The position numbers and the translations under genes are program-made. A stretch of 64,000 nucleotides of DNA from Comamonadaceae bacterium (lineage in GTDB: Bacteria; Pseudomonadota; Gammaproteobacteria; Burkholderiales; Burkholderiaceae_C), in contig JAIXSQ010000007.1 in assembly GCA_027484575.1 (NCBI GenBank), positions 310,001 through 374,000 on the forward strand, in the 5' to 3' direction. The notes below the pieces were generated by a model that had not been told where the DNA came from, ran no database searches, and was given only the letters and a program-made list of their open reading frames with translations. Shown piece after piece: positions 39,740 to 49,027 of this stretch. Numbering within the stretch: the first letter of the stretch is position 1; every line of letters begins with the position of its first letter.

Positions 39740-40684
39740 GTGCCCGACATCGTCGTCCTGTTCTTCCTGCTCGGCCTGTTCGCCGCCCTGGTGCGCAGCG
39801 AACTGCGCCTGCCCGAGGCGCTCTACGAGACCCTGTCCATCTTCCTGCTGCTGGCCATCGGCCTGAAGGGCGGGCTGGAGCTGAGCAAGCAGCCGCTGGC
39901 CCTGCTGGCCCCGCAGGTCGCCGCCTGCGTGGCGCTGGGCCTGGCGATCCCGCTGGTGCTGGCGCCGGTGCTGCGCCGCGCGGCCGGGCTGGACGCCGTC
40001 GATGCGGCCTCGGTGGCCGCGCACTACGGCTCGGTCAGCGTGGTGACCTTCGCGGTCGCCCAGGCCTGGCTGCAGCGCCGCGGCGTGCCGCACGAGTCGC
40101 ATGCCGCCCTGTGGGTGGCCGTCATGGAGGCGCCGGGCATCGTCACCGGCATCCTGCTGGCGCGGCTGGCCGGCGGCGCCGGCGCCGGGGGAATCCGCTG
40201 GGGCGAGCTGGCGCACGACGTGTTCCTGGGCAAGTCGGTGCTGCTGCTGGTGGGCGGGCTGGTGATCGGCGCCGTGATGGGCGATGCCGGCACCGCGCCG
40301 ATCAAGCCGCTGTTCGTCGACCTGTTCAAGGGCGTGCTGGCGCTCTTCCTGCTGGAGCTGGGCCTGGTGGCCGGCGCCCGCCTGGGGGGCCTGCGCCGCC
40401 ACGGGCTGGGCATCGCGGTGTTCGCGCTGGCGGTGCCGCCGGTGCTGGCCGTGGCCGGCGCGCTGGTGGGCCGCGCGCTGGGCCTGAGCCTGGGCGGCTG
40501 CACCCTGCTGGCCACGCTGGCCGCCAGCGCCAGCTACATCGCCGCGCCCACCGCGATGCGCATCGCGGTGCCGCAGGCCAACGCGGCGCTGTCGATCACG
40601 GCGGCGCTGGGCATCACCTTCCCGTTCAACATCCTGGTGGGCATCCCGCTGTACCACCGCATCGCGGAGGCCTTGCAGCCATGA
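39740..40684 (+). CDS. sbtA: SbtA-family sodium-dependent bicarbonate transporter
   Basis: A 314-residue membrane protein of the SbtA (DUF897) family with about ten hydrophobic segments in two inverted halves. Typical parts are LFFLLGLFAALVRSELRLPEALYETLSIFLLLAIGLKGG, VAAHYGSVSVVTFAVA and LATLAASASYIAAPTAMRIAVPQANAALSITAALGITFPFNI. In cyanobacteria SbtA imports bicarbonate. The start is GTG 39740, and the stop overlaps the sbtB start as ATGA. No RuBisCO or carbonic anhydrase is in the window, so here it may feed carboxylases or carry another anion. Confidence 0.85.
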   Translation: MPDIVVLFFLLGLFAALVRSELRLPEALYETLSIFLLLAIGLKGGLELSKQPLALLAPQVAACVALGLAIPLVLAPVLRRAAGLDAVDAASVAAHYGSVSVVTFAVAQAWLQRRGVPHESHAALWVAVMEAPGIVTGILLARLAGGAGAGGIRWGELAHDVFLGKSVLLLVGGLVIGAVMGDAGTAPIKPLFVDLFKGVLALFLLELGLVAGARLGGLRRHGLGIAVFALAVPPVLAVAGALVGRALGLSLGGCTLLATLAASASYIAAPTAMRIAVPQANAALSITAALGITFPFNILVGIPLYHRIAEALQP

Positions 40685-40983
40685 CACGCCATCCCAAGCA
40701 GCTGCTGGTGATCATCGCCGAGGCGGCGATCGAGAAGCGCCTGGTCGCCGACGCGATGCGGCTGGGCGCGCACGGCTGGACCGTGCACGACGTGCGCGGG
40801 GGCAGCGAGCACGCCACCCGCGAGGGCGACTGGGAAGCCGACCGCACGATCGAGCTGAAGGTGGTGTGCGACCGCAGCGTCGCCGACGCGATCGGCGAGC
40901 ACGTGCTGGCCACCTATGCGCCGCACTACGGCGTGACGATGTACTTCACCGGGGTCGAGGTGCTGCGGCCGGCCAAGTACTGA
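40681..40983 (+). CDS. sbtB: SbtB-like PII-family regulator
   Basis: A 100-residue PII-fold protein (KQLLVIIAEAAIEKRLVADAMRLGAHGWTVHDVRGGSEH at the start; ADRTIELKVVCDRSVADAIGEHVLATYAPHYGVTMYFTGVEVLR at the end). In cyanobacteria SbtB binds adenine nucleotides and gates SbtA. The T-loop (E-H-A-T-R-E-G-D-W) is short, and the redox C-terminal Cys pair of some SbtB proteins is absent: the protein ends R-P-A-K-Y. Translational coupling to sbtA fits control by direct binding. Confidence 0.85.
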   Translation: MTRHPKQLLVIIAEAAIEKRLVADAMRLGAHGWTVHDVRGGSEHATREGDWEADRTIELKVVCDRSVADAIGEHVLATYAPHYGVTMYFTGVEVLRPAKY

Positions 40984-41027
40984 GCCGCGCCGCGGGGCCG
41001 GGCGGCGGCCGCCCTACACTGCCGCCC

Positions 41028-41786
41028 ATGACCGACACCCTCGTGGATGCCCTGCTCGCCGCCTGGCGCGGCGGCCCTGCCGCCGACGACCGGGCCCTCG
41101 CCCCCGCCCTCGCCTCGCCCGAGGACGCCTATGCCGCCCAGCACGCGCTGGTCGCCGCGCTCGACGGCCACGGCGCCGGCGCGCCGGTGCACTGGAAGTC
41201 CGGTGGCCCGTCGCGCGAGGGCCCGCTGACCCATGCCCCCCTGCCCGCCGCCGGCGTGCGCCCCAGCGGCGCGACGCTGGACGGCGTGCACCTGCGCCAC
41301 CGCTGGATCGAGGCCGAGGTCGCGCTGCGGCTGGCACGCACCGTGACGGCCCAGGAGGCCGTCGGCCTCGGTGCGGACGGCGCAGCGGCGCTGGTCGAGG
41401 CGATGGCGGTGTCCATCGAGATCGTCGACTCGCGCTGGCAGTCGGCCCGCGCGGCGCCGGCGCTGCTGCGCCTGGCGGACCTGCAGTCGCACGGCGCGCT
41501 GGTGCTGGGGGCCTTCGTGCCCTGGGCGCCGCGCGACTGGGCGGCGCAGGTGTGCCGGGTCAGGATCGGGGCGGCCGGCTGGCAGGAGTTCACCGGCACG
41601 CATTCGCTGGGCGACCCGGCTTGGCTGCTGCCGCAGTGGCTGCGCCACGCCACCCGCCACGGGCAGGCGGTGCCGGCCGGCGCGGTGGTCACCACCGGCA
41701 CCTGGTGCGGCCTGCTGGAGGCGCAGGCCGGCGAGCGGGTGGAGGTGGAGTTCCCCGGCATCGGCCGGGCGGCGGTGCAGCTCTGA
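41028..41786 (+). CDS. 2-keto-4-pentenoate hydratase-like protein (FAH family)
   Basis: A 252-residue member of the MhpD/fumarylacetoacetate hydrolase family. HRWIEAEVALRLARTVTAQEA gives the metal-binding Glu pair, followed by VSIEIVDSRWQ, LADLQSHGALVLGAFV and the end GAVVTTGTWCGLLEAQAGERVEVEFPGIG. It may hydrate a 2-oxo-4-enoate or decarboxylate a related oxo-acid. It has its own TACACT box 7 bases before the ATG, so it is probably leaderless and separate from sbtAB. Confidence 0.8.
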   Translation: MTDTLVDALLAAWRGGPAADDRALAPALASPEDAYAAQHALVAALDGHGAGAPVHWKSGGPSREGPLTHAPLPAAGVRPSGATLDGVHLRHRWIEAEVALRLARTVTAQEAVGLGADGAAALVEAMAVSIEIVDSRWQSARAAPALLRLADLQSHGALVLGAFVPWAPRDWAAQVCRVRIGAAGWQEFTGTHSLGDPAWLLPQWLRHATRHGQAVPAGAVVTTGTWCGLLEAQAGERVEVEFPGIGRAAVQL

Positions 41787-41789
41787 GCG

Positions 41790-43052
41790 TCAGTTCGGCA
41801 TCGCCGACCAGGACGTGGCCGGGTCGATGCGCGAGGGGTAGCCACCCACCGGAGGGCTGCCGGCCTGCGACAGGAAGCCCGTGAACGGCACCGCGCCGAA
41901 CAGCCCGGCCGACGCCGGCGTGGCGGCGGTGCTGCGGCAGTACAGCGCGGCATCGGTGCGCGTGGCCGCGATGCCCAGGGCCGGCGAGGCGGTGTACGTG
42001 AACGACAGCTGGTTGGCCGTGCCCGACTGGCCGCGCGCCGGGTCGGCGCTGGCCTGCAGCGACAGCGTCTGCACGCCGCCGAGGGTGACCGTCAGGGGTG
42101 TGTCGACGTAGTCGCCGACCCAGGGGCCCGGCGCCGCGCACGTGCCCAGGTTGCTCTGCTGCGCGTAGGCATCGGTGCTCGTGCCGCCGGTGAACAGCGC
42201 GTCCCAGCTGAAGTAGTGGAAGGTGTAGCGCGAGCTGCCGTCCGGCAGGTCCAGGCACCGCACCAGGCCGTTCGTGGTGGCCGTGACGTCGGCCTGCTGG
42301 ACGGCCGTGCACTGGAACGCCTGCGAGGACTGCAGCACGCCGCCGCTGGCCGTGAGCTGGCCGGCGGCCAGGCTGTCGGCGGTCCCGGCCACGGTGGCGG
42401 CGTCGCCGCCCACGTAGGCGGTCAGCCGCGCCAGCAGGGTGGCCAGGGCGCCGCTGGCCGGGTCGGCGGTCGGGCTGCTGCCCACGCCCACGCCGGTGGC
42501 GACCGCCGCATAGGCCGTGCCGAAACTGGCCCAGGACAGGGGCGCGCCGGCCCGGGTGACGGCGGCGGTGGTCAGCAGGGTGAGCGGTGCCGACACGCTG
42601 GCGCCGCCGGCCTGCACGACGGTGCGCAGGCGCGCGCTGCCCAGCGCGATCGAGGTGCCGCCGCCCGGGCAGGCACTGCCGTCGTACACCGCTTCGTTGC
42701 TGCAGTAGGTCCCGCCGGTGGCATCCAGCAGCAGGTCGCCGCTGGTGCCGGCCGGCAGCACCAGGCTGTAGCTGCCGTCGTTGCGCGTGACGACGCAGTT
42801 GCCCTGCAGCGCGGGCGCCGAGCCGGCCTGCGCAGGCACCGCGGCGCCGCGCCGATCGGCCTGGGCGTCGTCGATCCGCCACACGCAGACGGTGGCGCCG
42901 GCGGTCGGGCCCTTGTAGCTCTGGCCACTGAGGACCGGGCCGGCACTGCCGCCCCCCGCGCTGCTGCCTCCCCCGCCGCCACAGGCCGCCAGGCCGGTTG
43001 CGACGAGGACGGCGACGGCGGCTGCGGTGGCCGCCCGGCGATGCTGCTGCAT
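41790..43052 (-). CDS. Predicted lipoprotein of unknown function
   Basis: A 420-residue lipoprotein: a charged start, a hydrophobic run and the lipobox LAAC followed by a Gly/Ser-rich spacer. The mature part is rich in Thr, Ser, Gly and beta-strand-like sequence (GATVCVWRIDDAQ, NDGSYSLVLPAGTSGDLLLDATGGTYC), which resembles carboxypeptidase-like regulatory repeats, then a C-terminal beta-rich region with several Cys. No known enzyme motif is seen. AGGAGAAC before ATG 43052 decides the start over ATG 43070. Confidence 0.75.
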   Translation of the reverse strand: MQQHRRAATAAAVAVLVATGLAACGGGGGSSAGGGSAGPVLSGQSYKGPTAGATVCVWRIDDAQADRRGAAVPAQAGSAPALQGNCVVTRNDGSYSLVLPAGTSGDLLLDATGGTYCSNEAVYDGSACPGGGTSIALGSARLRTVVQAGGASVSAPLTLLTTAAVTRAGAPLSWASFGTAYAAVATGVGVGSSPTADPASGALATLLARLTAYVGGDAATVAGTADSLAAGQLTASGGVLQSSQAFQCTAVQQADVTATTNGLVRCLDLPDGSSRYTFHYFSWDALFTGGTSTDAYAQQSNLGTCAAPGPWVGDYVDTPLTVTLGGVQTLSLQASADPARGQSGTANQLSFTYTASPALGIAATRTDAALYCRSTAATPASAGLFGAVPFTGFLSQAGSPPVGGYPSRIDPATSWSAMPN

Positions 43053-43179
43053 GGAACGTTCTCCTGCCATGAAGCCCGGAACCCTAGCAGGGCCCGGCCG
43101 CACGGCAGTGGCGGCGGGCACCGGCGGGCGCGCGCCGGCGTGAGAAAGTCCTCGACCGTGGCGTCCGCGCCACCGACGC

Positions 43180-44343
43180 TCAGGGCTTGACGTAGTCGGA
43201 GACGACCTTCCACTTGCCGTCCTGGATCTGCGACATGCGCGAGACGTCGCTGCCCAGGCGCTTGGTGGCGGTGTAGGTCGCGCGGGCGCCGCCGAACATG
43301 TCGGGCTCGAACACCATGCCGTCCATGGCCTTGACGAAGGCATCGGTGGTCAGCGTGGGGCCGGCCTTCTGCGCCGCGCGGATGAACTGGTCGATGATGG
43401 TGTAGCCGTAGACCGAGAACACGGTGGGGTCCTCGTTGAACTTGGTCTTGTACTTGTTGGCCCAGAAGCGGATCGGCTGCGAGGCCTCGTCCAGGTACGG
43501 GTGCTGCACCGTCATCGTGGCGTACAGGCCGTCCATGGCCTTGCCGCCCAGCTTGTGGATCAGGTCGGTGTAGGCCGCGCTGGTGCCCATGAAGGTCGGG
43601 CTGAAGCCGGTCTTGCGCGCCTCGCCGATGGTGCCGATGGTCTCGCGGATGATGGTGCCCAGGGCCACGAAGTCGCAGCCGGCGTTCTTCATGCGCGCCA
43701 CCTGCGAGGAGAAGTCGGTGGCGCCGCGCTTGAAGCTGGTGCGCTCGGCCAGTTCCATGCCGATGGACTTCAGGCCCGCCTCGGCGCCGCGCACGACCTC
43801 CAGGCCGAAGTCGTCGTCCTGGTAGATCGTGCAGACCTTCCTGGCGTTCTTCTCCTTGACCAGCTTGGGCAGCGTCATGCGCATCTGGTCGTAGTAGGTG
43901 GCGGCGAACGAGTACTTGAGCTTGTGGAAGGGCTCGTACATCTCGCGCGCGGCGGTGATGGGCATGAAGTTGATGACGCCCTTCTCGAACTGCACCGGCA
44001 TCGAGGCCATGTTCTGCGCCGTGCCCAGGTGGCCGGCCATGATGAACACCTTGTCCTGGTTCACCAGCTTCTGCGCGGCCAGCACCGCCTTCTTGGGGTC
44101 GTAGCCGTCGTCCTCGACCAGCAGCTTGAGCTTGCGGCCGTGGATGGCGCCCTGCTCGTTCTGCTCGTCGATGCGCAGCTGCATGCCGTTGCGCGCCTGC
44201 TTGCCGTAGCCGGCCAGCGGGCCCGACAGGTCCTGGATGGTGCCGATCAGGATTTCGGTCTTGCTCACGCCCTGCTGCTGGGCGGCGGCCCCGCCGGCGG
44301 CCAGGGCCAGGGCGGCGGCGGTGGCGATCAGTCTGGTCTTCAT
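43180..44343 (-). CDS. livJ: Branched-chain-type ABC transporter substrate-binding protein
   Basis: A 387-residue periplasmic binding protein (Leu/Ile/Val or amide type) with a Sec signal ending near residue 21 (A-A-A-Q). Typical stretches are ILIGTIQDLSGPLAGYGKQARNGMQLRIDEQNE, LLVEDDGYDPKKAVLAAQKLVNQDKVFIMAGHLG and YDQMRMTLPKLVKEKNARKVCTIYQDDDFG. GGAG lies close to ATG 44343. As last gene of the liv operon, next to an acyl-CoA synthetase, it probably binds a carboxylic acid rather than an amino acid. Confidence 0.9.
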   Translation of the reverse strand: MKTRLIATAAALALAAGGAAAQQQGVSKTEILIGTIQDLSGPLAGYGKQARNGMQLRIDEQNEQGAIHGRKLKLLVEDDGYDPKKAVLAAQKLVNQDKVFIMAGHLGTAQNMASMPVQFEKGVINFMPITAAREMYEPFHKLKYSFAATYYDQMRMTLPKLVKEKNARKVCTIYQDDDFGLEVVRGAEAGLKSIGMELAERTSFKRGATDFSSQVARMKNAGCDFVALGTIIRETIGTIGEARKTGFSPTFMGTSAAYTDLIHKLGGKAMDGLYATMTVQHPYLDEASQPIRFWANKYKTKFNEDPTVFSVYGYTIIDQFIRAAQKAGPTLTTDAFVKAMDGMVFEPDMFGGARATYTATKRLGSDVSRMSQIQDGKWKVVSDYVKP

Positions 44344-44456
44344 GGTCGGGACTCCTTCAAGAGCGGTTGGGAACAAATGCGGCGCCGAGGTTCGGGCCCG
44401 TGCGGTGGTGCGTCAAGCTGGGGTTCGCCCGGTCGGGACCAGCCCGGAGGCCGGGG

Positions 44457-46313
44457 TCAGCGGTACATGGCCTCGATCTGCTCGGCGTACTTCTTCTCGA
44501 CCAGCTTGCGCTTGAGCTTCATCGTGGGCGTGAGCTCCTCGTCCTCGGCGGTGAGCTGGCGGTCCAGCAGGAAGAACTTCTTGATCTGCTCGACCCGGGC
44601 GAACTTCGCGTTGACCTTGTCGACCTCGGCCTGCACCAGCTCCAGCACCTCGGGGGCGCGCGTCAGGCTGGCGTAGTTGGAGAACGGCACGTCGTGGTCC
44701 TGGGCGTACTTCTCGACGTTCTCCTGGTCGATCATCACGATCGCCACCAGGTAGGGCCGGCGGTCCCCGATGACCACCGCATCGGTGATGTACGGCGAGA
44801 ACTTCAGCTCGTTCTCCAGCTCGCTGGGCGTGATGTTCTTGCCGCCGGCCGTGATGATGATGTCCTTCATCCGGTCGGTGATGCGCAGGTAGCCGTCGGG
44901 GTCCTGCACGCCCACGTCGCCGGTGTGCAGCCAGCCGTCGGCGTCGATGGTCTCGCGGGTCTTCTCGGGCTGGTTCAGGTAGCCCATGAACACGTTGGGC
45001 CCGCGCACCAGGATCTCGCCGGTGGCCGGCTCGATGCGCACCTCGTTGTAGCCGGCGGCCGGGCCGATGCTGCCGGGCTTCATGCGCGCGGCCGGCACGC
45101 CGGTAGCCGCGCCGCAGGTCTCGGTCATGCCCCAGACCTCGAGCATCGGCACGCCCAGCGCCAGGTACCACTTGACCAGCTCGGGCGAGATCGGCGCCGC
45201 GCCGGTGACCAGGAAGCGCGCGCGGTCGATCCCGATCAGCTTGCGCACGTTGGCCAGCACCAGCCAGTACGCGAGCCGGAACCGCGCCTTCAGGCCGCCG
45301 GGCACCGGCTGGCCCGCCAGCACGCGCTCGGCCACCTCGGTGCCCACGCCGATCGCCCAACGGTAGGCGCCCTGCTGCAGCCGGCTGGACTCCTTCAGGC
45401 CGATCATCACGCCCGAATAGAACTTCTCCCACACGCGGGGCACCGCGGTGAACACGGTGGGCGCGATCTCGCGCACGTTCTCCGGGACGGTCTCGGGGTT
45501 CTCGACGAAATTGAGCCTGGCCCCGGTGTACAGCGAGAAGTACTCGCCGCCCATGCGCTCGGCGATGTGGCACAGCGGCAAAAAGCACATGCACTCGTCG
45601 TGCTGGTCGCGCGCGATCAGCGTGTTGTAGCCGCGCACGGTGTAGACCAGGCCCGCGTGGCTGTGCATCGCGCCCTTGGGCTTGCCGGTCGTGCCCGAGG
45701 TGTAGACCAGGATCGCCAGGTCCTCCGGCCGGGTGGCGCGCACCCGCGCGTCGACCTCGCCCGGGTGCTGCGCGTTGTACGCCCGGCCCATCGCGCGCAG
45801 CGCGTCCAGGCCCAGCACGCCCTCGTCGCGCAGGTCGCGCAGGCCTTCCATGTCGAAGACCACGATCTTCGCCAGCCGCGGCAGGCGCGCGCGCACCTCC
45901 AGCGCCTTGTCCAGCTGTTCCTCGTCCTCGACGAACAGCACCGTGGTGCGCGAGTCCTCGCACAGGTACTGCACCTGCTCGGGCGCGTCGGTGGGATAGA
46001 TGCCGTTGGACACGCCGCTGCACGAGAGCACCGCCAGGTCGGCCAGCACCCATTCGACCAGCGTGTTGGACAGGATCGAGGCGGTGTCGCCGCGCGCGAA
46101 GCCCAGCGCCAGCAGGCCGCCGGCGATCTCGCGCACCGCCTCGCCCACCTGCGTCCAGGTCCAGCTGCGCCAGATGCCCAGGTCCTTCTGCCGCAGCCAC
46201 ACGTCGGGACCGCGGTCGCGCACCGCGTTCCAGAACTGCTCCGGGATGGTCTCGCCCGCGAGGACGACCTCGGTGCGGGGCTGGATGTGGGACAGGTCCC
46301 AGAGGTTGCTCAT
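44457..46313 (-). CDS. Long-chain-type acyl-CoA synthetase (AMP-forming)
   Basis: A 618-residue adenylate-forming ligase. The P-loop motif ILVYTSGTTGKPKGAM, the A5 region VWGMTETCGAA, GWLHTGDVG, and the hinge/catalytic end DRMKDIIITAGGKNITPSELEN are all present. The long C-terminal part with TPTMKLKRKLVEKKY is typical of the FadD15/ACSL-like branch. It sits inside the liv operon, so it should activate the imported acid to its CoA ester for the divergent acyl-CoA enzymes. Confidence 0.9.
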   Translation of the reverse strand: MSNLWDLSHIQPRTEVVLAGETIPEQFWNAVRDRGPDVWLRQKDLGIWRSWTWTQVGEAVREIAGGLLALGFARGDTASILSNTLVEWVLADLAVLSCSGVSNGIYPTDAPEQVQYLCEDSRTTVLFVEDEEQLDKALEVRARLPRLAKIVVFDMEGLRDLRDEGVLGLDALRAMGRAYNAQHPGEVDARVRATRPEDLAILVYTSGTTGKPKGAMHSHAGLVYTVRGYNTLIARDQHDECMCFLPLCHIAERMGGEYFSLYTGARLNFVENPETVPENVREIAPTVFTAVPRVWEKFYSGVMIGLKESSRLQQGAYRWAIGVGTEVAERVLAGQPVPGGLKARFRLAYWLVLANVRKLIGIDRARFLVTGAAPISPELVKWYLALGVPMLEVWGMTETCGAATGVPAARMKPGSIGPAAGYNEVRIEPATGEILVRGPNVFMGYLNQPEKTRETIDADGWLHTGDVGVQDPDGYLRITDRMKDIIITAGGKNITPSELENELKFSPYITDAVVIGDRRPYLVAIVMIDQENVEKYAQDHDVPFSNYASLTRAPEVLELVQAEVDKVNAKFARVEQIKKFFLLDRQLTAEDEELTPTMKLKRKLVEKKYAEQIEAMYR

Positions 46314-46323
46314 GCCGCTCGCC

Positions 46324-47151
46324 TCACCGCCAGGTCTTCTTCTTCTTCCAGCGCCGCTCGCCGCGCACGCCGGCTTCTTTCATGCCCAGGTAGAACTCCT
46401 TGATGTCCTCCTTCTCGCGCAGGCGGGCACAGGTGTCCTCCATCACGATGCGGCCGTTCTCCAGCACGTAGCCGTAGTCGGCGGCATTGAGGGCCATGTT
46501 GGCGTTCTGCTCGACCAGCAGGATGGTGGTGCCGCGCTCGCGGTTGATGCGCACCACGATCTCGAAGATCTCCTTGGTCAGCTTGGGCGACAGGCCCAGG
46601 CTGGGCTCGTCCAGCAGGATCAGGTCGGGCGCGGCCATCAGCGCGCGCGAGATCGCCAGCATCTGCTGCTGGCCGCCCGACAGCAGGCCGGCGTCCTGCG
46701 CCGCCCGCTCGCGCAGGATGGGGAAGTAGCCGAACACCGCCTCCATCTCGCGCGCCACCGCGTCGCGGTCGCTGCGGGTGTAGGCGCCCATCAGCAGGTT
46801 GTCGCGCACCGACAGCAGCGGGAACACCTCGCGCCCCTCGGGCACGTGCGACAGGCCCAGCCGCACGATGGCGGCGGGATCGCGGGCCGTGATGTTCTCG
46901 CCCTTGAACTCCACCGTGCCCTTCAGCGGGTCCAGGATGCCGCTGATGGTGCGCAGGATGGTGGACTTGCCCGCGCCGTTGGAGCCCAGCACGGTGGCGA
47001 TCTCGCCGCGCCGCACCTGCAGGCTGACGCCGCGGATCGCCTTGATCGGCCCGTAGGCGGACTCCACGTTGGCCAGCTTGAGCACCGGCACGTCGCCGTT
47101 GCGGGCGGAGGTGGTGGCGGGAGCGTCCGCCACGGCGGCCGGCGCGTTCAT
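46324..47151 (-). CDS. livF: Branched-chain ABC transporter ATP-binding protein LivF
   Basis: A 275-residue ATPase with Walker A GSNGAGKSTI, signature LSGGQQQMLAISRAL, Walker B LILLDEPSLGLSP and the LivF-typical LSHVPEGREVFPLLSVRDNLLMGAY. It carries an extra Ala-rich N-terminus of about 20 residues and a Lys-rich end (RRWKKKKTWR). ATG 47151 overlaps the livG stop as ATGA. Confidence 0.94.
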   Translation of the reverse strand: MNAPAAVADAPATTSARNGDVPVLKLANVESAYGPIKAIRGVSLQVRRGEIATVLGSNGAGKSTILRTISGILDPLKGTVEFKGENITARDPAAIVRLGLSHVPEGREVFPLLSVRDNLLMGAYTRSDRDAVAREMEAVFGYFPILRERAAQDAGLLSGGQQQMLAISRALMAAPDLILLDEPSLGLSPKLTKEIFEIVVRINRERGTTILLVEQNANMALNAADYGYVLENGRIVMEDTCARLREKEDIKEFYLGMKEAGVRGERRWKKKKTWR

Positions 47152-47951
47152 CGCACCGCCTCCCGCCGCAGCGAGGCCACGTCGTCGACGGAGCCCAGGT
47201 AGGCCTCGACCACGCCCGGGTGCAACTGCACCTCGCGCGGGCTGCCCAGCGCCAGCATCTCGCCCTGGTTCATCGCCAGCACGCGGTCGGACACCTTGGA
47301 CACCAGGCTCATGTCGTGCTCGACCATCAGCACGGTGATGCCCAGTTCGTCGCGGATGTCCTGGATCCAGAACGCCATGTCGTCGGTCTCCTCGACGTTC
47401 AGGCCCGAGGAGGGCTCGTCCAGCAGCAGCAGCTTGGGCCCGGTGCACAGCGCGCGGGCCAGCTCGACCACCTTGCGCACGCCGTACGGCAGCCCCGCCA
47501 CCATGGTGTCGCGGAAGTGCTGCAGGTCCAGCAGCTCGATCACCCGCTCGACCTGCTCGCGCGCGGCCAGCTCGGCCGCGCGGACCTTGGCGGTGAAGAA
47601 CATGTCGGCCCACAGCCCGCTGGCGCGGTGCACGTGGCGGCCGATCAGCAGGTTGTGCAGCACCGTGGCGTGCTCGAACAGCTCGATGTTCTGGAAGGTG
47701 CGCGCGATGCCCAGGCCGGCGATGCGGTGCGGCGGCTGGGCGGTCAGGGGCCGGCCCTCGAAGTCGATGCTGCCGGTGGTGGGCGTGTAGATGCGGCTGA
47801 TCAGGTTGAACACCGTGGTCTTGCCGGCGCCGTTGGGCCCGATCAGCGTGAACACCTCGCCGCGCCGCACGTCGAAGCTCACCTGGTTGACCGCCAGCAC
47901 GCCGCCGAAGCGCACGGACAGGTCGCGGGCGGACAGGAGGACGTCGGTCAT
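47148..47951 (-). CDS. livG: Branched-chain ABC transporter ATP-binding protein LivG
   Basis: A 267-residue ATPase with Walker [11 protein letters not shown], the LivG-typical [28 protein letters not shown], a divergent signature ([15 protein letters not shown]) and Walker [16 protein letters not shown] 47951 overlaps the livM stop as ATGA. Confidence 0.94.
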   Translation of the reverse strand: MTDVLLSARDLSVRFGGVLAVNQVSFDVRRGEVFTLIGPNGAGKTTVFNLISRIYTPTTGSIDFEGRPLTAQPPHRIAGLGIARTFQNIELFEHATVLHNLLIGRHVHRASGLWADMFFTAKVRAAELAAREQVERVIELLDLQHFRDTMVAGLPYGVRKVVELARALCTGPKLLLLDEPSSGLNVEETDDMAFWIQDIRDELGITVLMVEHDMSLVSKVSDRVLAMNQGEMLALGSPREVQLHPGVVEAYLGSVDDVASLRREAVR

Positions 47952-49024
47952 TTGAGTCGATCGCTCTTCTGGAACGCCTTCTGCCGCCGGAACATGCCGC
48001 GCCGGTAGAAGGGGAACAGCTGGAACCAGGTGCGCACCTTCAGCCAGCGCCCGTACAGGCCCAGCGGCTCGAACAGCACGAAGCCGATCAGCACGCAGCC
48101 GTAGATCACGGCCTTCAGGCCGGGGGCCTGGCCGATGGCGGCGGGCAGCAGGTCCTTGACCGCCGAGATCAGCTGCGGCAGGCCGATCAGGAAGATCGCG
48201 CCCAGGAAGGCGCCGTGCAGCGAGCCCAGGCCGCCGATCACCACCATCAGCAGCAGGTCGATGGACTGGATGATGTTGAACTGGTCGGGCGACAGGAACC
48301 GGATCTGGTGCGCGTAGAGGGCGCCGCCGATGGCCGCCAGCGCGGCCGAGATCGCGAAGCTCAGGGTCTTGTAGTACGCCAGGTGGATGCCCATGCTCTG
48401 GGCCGAGATCTCCGAGTCGCGGATCGCCACGAAGGCGCGGCCGGTGGGCGAGCGCAGCAGGTTCAGGCAGGCCAGCGTGGCCAGCACGGCGGTGCCCAGG
48501 CAGATGAAGTAGAAGCCGGTGCCGCTGTCGGCGGTCCAGCCGAAGGCCTGGGCCTGGCCGACCATCTTGCCGGCGTTGCCGCCGGTGACGCTCTCCCAGC
48601 GGGCGAACACCTCCTCGACGATGAAGCCGAACGACAGCGTGGCGATGCCCAGGTAGATGCCCTTGACCCGCAGCGCCGGCAGGCCCACCACCACCCCGGT
48701 GGCCGCGCCCAGCGCGCCGGCCACGCCCATGGCCAGGAAGAACGGCCAGCCCATCGCGGTGAGCACCGCCTGCGTGTACGCGCCGACGCCGAAGAAGGCC
48801 GCATGGCCGATGGAGAACAGGCCCGTGAACCCGGCCAGCACCATCAGGCCCAGGCCGACGATGCCGTAGATCAGGATGAAGTTCAGCTGCGCCAGCAGGT
48901 ACTCCGACAGGATCCAGGGCGCGGCCAGCAGCGCCAGCACGAGCAGCCCGTACCAGAACTTGTGGCCTCCGTGCTTGGCCAGGCGCAGGTCCTGCGCGTA
49001 ATCGGTCTTGAACAGGAACCGCAT
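47948..49024 (-). CDS. livM: Branched-chain ABC transporter permease LivM
   Basis: A 358-residue permease with about ten hydrophobic segments, including [35 protein letters not shown] and [30 protein letters not shown], both diagnostic of LivM. An N-terminal charged stretch precedes the first helix. It starts 3 bases after the livH stop. Confidence 0.94.
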   Translation of the reverse strand: MRFLFKTDYAQDLRLAKHGGHKFWYGLLVLALLAAPWILSEYLLAQLNFILIYGIVGLGLMVLAGFTGLFSIGHAAFFGVGAYTQAVLTAMGWPFFLAMGVAGALGAATGVVVGLPALRVKGIYLGIATLSFGFIVEEVFARWESVTGGNAGKMVGQAQAFGWTADSGTGFYFICLGTAVLATLACLNLLRSPTGRAFVAIRDSEISAQSMGIHLAYYKTLSFAISAALAAIGGALYAHQIRFLSPDQFNIIQSIDLLLMVVIGGLGSLHGAFLGAIFLIGLPQLISAVKDLLPAAIGQAPGLKAVIYGCVLIGFVLFEPLGLYGRWLKVRTWFQLFPFYRRGMFRRQKAFQKSDRLK

Positions 49025-49027
49025 CGC

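Noticed and set aside
43053..43179. Terminator of the liv operon
   Set aside because: A GTGGCG-tccg-CGCCAC hairpin is present but lacks a U-run and lies among other GC-rich foldable sequence, so I do not call it.
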